Assembly: GCA_021799405.1 (NCBI GenBank)
Contig: JAJZAL010000104.1
Span: 1 to 17,069 of the forward strand
Reading direction: 5' to 3'
From: Acidobacteriota bacterium
GTDB taxonomy: Bacteria > Acidobacteriota > Terriglobia > Terriglobales > Acidobacteriaceae
DNA: 17,069 bases
Shown here: positions 15,992 through 17,069 of the stretch, one piece after another
Position numbering within the stretch: position 1 is the stretch's first letter
Layout: every line of letters begins with the position of its first letter
Program-made: the position numbers and the translations under genes
The notes under the pieces: model-generated
What the model was told of the DNA's origin: nothing
Databases searched by the model: none
Seen by the model: the letters and a program-made list of their open reading frames with translations, nothing else

Positions 15992-16863
15992 ACTCGCTGC
16001 CTCCTTGCTTTGCCATATCACACGTCCCGCGGCAGAACGCCATTGAGCAGGACCGCGAAGTTACAGACTGGCTTCGGCACACTTCGCCGTATGAGGCCGG
16101 CAATCCGATTGTGCTCACTGACAGTGCCGTCGGTGTACGAGTCGATTCCATCTTCCGTTACCACCCACTCAAGCCCGCAATATATCTCATCCATCCGCAT
16201 ATTGTGACGGGCATGTCATCATGCGAAGACCGCCGTTTCTTCCGTTCACCCCGAGTTGCGCCGCGTATCTTTCGAACATCAGGTATACTCTCAACGCCAC
16301 GCCGCAGCACAACGGCAGGTTATATCGCCGATCAACGTATGCACCATGTCCGTTCTTAAACACTGCTAAAAGTGCCAGTAAGATCGAGTACATGTATTGT
16401 GGCGTGCTCGTGGCTAAAGTCCTCAGCGCACGCAGAACTTTTCATGTGCATGCTACCTACATGTCTGGTTCTTTAGAACGCACTCCACATCCCTGCCTAC
16501 GCCGTATGGTCTAACCGAGAGAATCCCGGCCGAGCAGGCGCTGGCATCCCTCAACTGCGCACGAGTCAGGCCCGCGCAAAGCCACGGTGCCGCGCCTGCA
16601 CTCTACTGTGCGAGAAACGATCAGGAATCAACGCTTTCAGCTGCGGGAGTGGACGCGATTGCGAGGTCCTGCTGGAACATCTCATCTTTTCACTAGAAAT
16701 ATTGCAAGTACTCGAATCTTCTCGCCGCCTTGATACTTCATCTTAAGATCCGGTGTAAGCGTGAAATCCCTTGAGGATTCTGTGCCGGATCGGGCCGTGA
16801 CGCAGGCCTTCGTTACTTGAATGCCCGCCGCTCTGTCGGCCCAATATTCCAAGGAGGATGACA
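15992..16863. other. 872-bp divergent region, no convincing gene, possibly eroded coding DNA
   Basis: Lies between two divergently transcribed barrel genes, so it should contain both promoters. Minus-strand frames at 16018-16200 and 16621-16888 have protein-like codon third positions but no ribosome site and no recognisable product, which fits decayed genes. A 7-bp inverted repeat with an inner hairpin is at 16747-16791. I saw no tRNA, transposon end or T-run terminator. Confidence 0.45.
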
Positions 16864-16888
16864 ATGAGAATACGTCCTGTGATGCCAC
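16621..16888 (-). pseudogene. Possible decayed ORF, frame change near 16684
   Basis: One minus-strand frame (16888 to 16682) ends DFTLTPDLKMKYQGG.. ..FLVKR. A second frame continues from just after it to 16621 (KDEMFQQDLAIASTPAAESVDS), joined at an AAAA run. Both halves have codon choice like the real genes nearby. This would suit the C-terminal part of a frameshifted gene, but the 5' part overlaps the start of the barrel gene at 16864 and I recognise no family. Confidence 0.15.
16747..16791 (+). repeat. Nested inverted repeat upstream of barrel gene
   Basis: GATCCGG (16747-16753) pairs with CCGGATC (16785-16791); inside, AATCC and GGATT can pair around CTTGA. If transcribed, this 45-base structure would end 72 bases before the ATG at 16864, in the likely 5' leader. 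No T-run follows. The role, if any, is unknown. Confidence 0.3.
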
Positions 16889-17069
16889 TGGCGGCCATAA
16901 TGCTTCTAGGTTCCTGGGCGTTGGCTCAGGACGTCCCGAGAGCAGAACTGGCCTTCGACTACTCGTTCGCGCGCTATGCGCCCAGCGCCTCCTACACCCA
17001 GGGCCACAGCTTCAACGGTGGTGGTGGGCAGTTCAAGTACAATTTCGGTCAGTATTTCGGGATCATGAT
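16864..17069 (+). CDS. Outer-membrane beta-barrel protein, 3' end outside window
   Basis: 68 codons are visible. The signal peptide is MRIRPVMPLAAIMLLGSWALAQ, cut near ALA-Q. The mature start ELAFDYSFARYAPSASY followed by GHSFNGGGGQFKYNF is typical of acidobacterial OmpA-like porin-family barrels. AAGGAGG sits 6 bases before the ATG, an excellent ribosome site. It is likely a paralogue of the divergent barrel gene at 15371-15991, from the shared Tyr-Ser, Asn-Gly-Gly-Gly-Gly spacing. Confidence 0.8.
   Translation, partial: MRIRPVMPLAAIMLLGSWALAQDVPRAELAFDYSFARYAPSASYTQGHSFNGGGGQFKYNFGQYFGIM

Noticed and set aside
16018..16200. 60-codon minus-strand ORF just upstream of the barrel gene
   Set aside because: Codon choice is gene-like, but there is no ribosome site and no known family; reported only as part of a possibly eroded region.
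1..17069. CRISPR array, tRNA, rRNA or defence island
   Set aside because: No regularly spaced direct repeats, cloverleaf sequence, rRNA signature or defence-type gene was seen on reading through.

Overview
The window looks like a chromosomal stretch of a Gram-negative bacterium of the Acidobacteriota (Terriglobia-like). The reasons are the moderately high G+C, a class D sortase in an otherwise Gram-negative gene set, the adjacent DUF3300/DUF2950 pair, a BON-domain lipoprotein with a polyproline/glycine-zipper tail, and OmpA-like and small beta-barrel proteins of the kind common in that phylum. The assignment is an inference from gene content; there is no rRNA or marker gene here. Nearly every recognisable gene works in the cell envelope.

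Layout. Bases 1-646 (minus): class D sortase, cut by the window edge. 647-1245: no convincing gene. 1246-2166 (minus): BON-domain lipoprotein. 2167-2410: a gap holding a short relic of a transposase N-terminus (plus strand, about 2328-2405). 2411-4705 (minus): DUF3300 gene followed by DUF2950 gene, probably one operon. 4954-6756 (plus): MscS-family mechanosensitive channel, divergent from that pair. 6757-7044: convergent gap. 7045-13642 (minus): a tight four-gene operon transcribed adaptor -> RND pump -> outer-membrane factor -> PPK2, with 4-bp stop/start overlaps between the first three genes and a 27-bp gap before the polyphosphate kinase. 13643-14375: a 733-bp divergent regulatory region with several perfect palindromes and no gene. 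14376-15227 (plus): OmpA-family protein with an N-terminal DUF5666-like segment. 15371-15991 (minus) and 16864-end (plus): two divergent small outer-membrane beta-barrel proteins that look paralogous, separated by 872 bp of unexplained, possibly eroded sequence.

How the genes fit together. The adaptor, RND permease and outer-membrane factor form a complete tripartite drug/solute exporter. PPK2 at the end of the same transcription unit would link nucleotide/polyphosphate balance to expression of the pump, an uncommon neighbour. The MscS channel, BON lipoprotein, DUF3300/DUF2950 pair, OmpA protein and porin-like barrels suggest a neighbourhood for envelope integrity and stress. No tRNA, rRNA, CRISPR array, intact mobile element or dedicated transcription regulator is visible. 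I did not find a clear new multi-gene system; the strongest oddities are the PPK2-terminated efflux operon, the transposase scar next to DUF2950, and the palindromes of the efflux/OmpA intergenic region.
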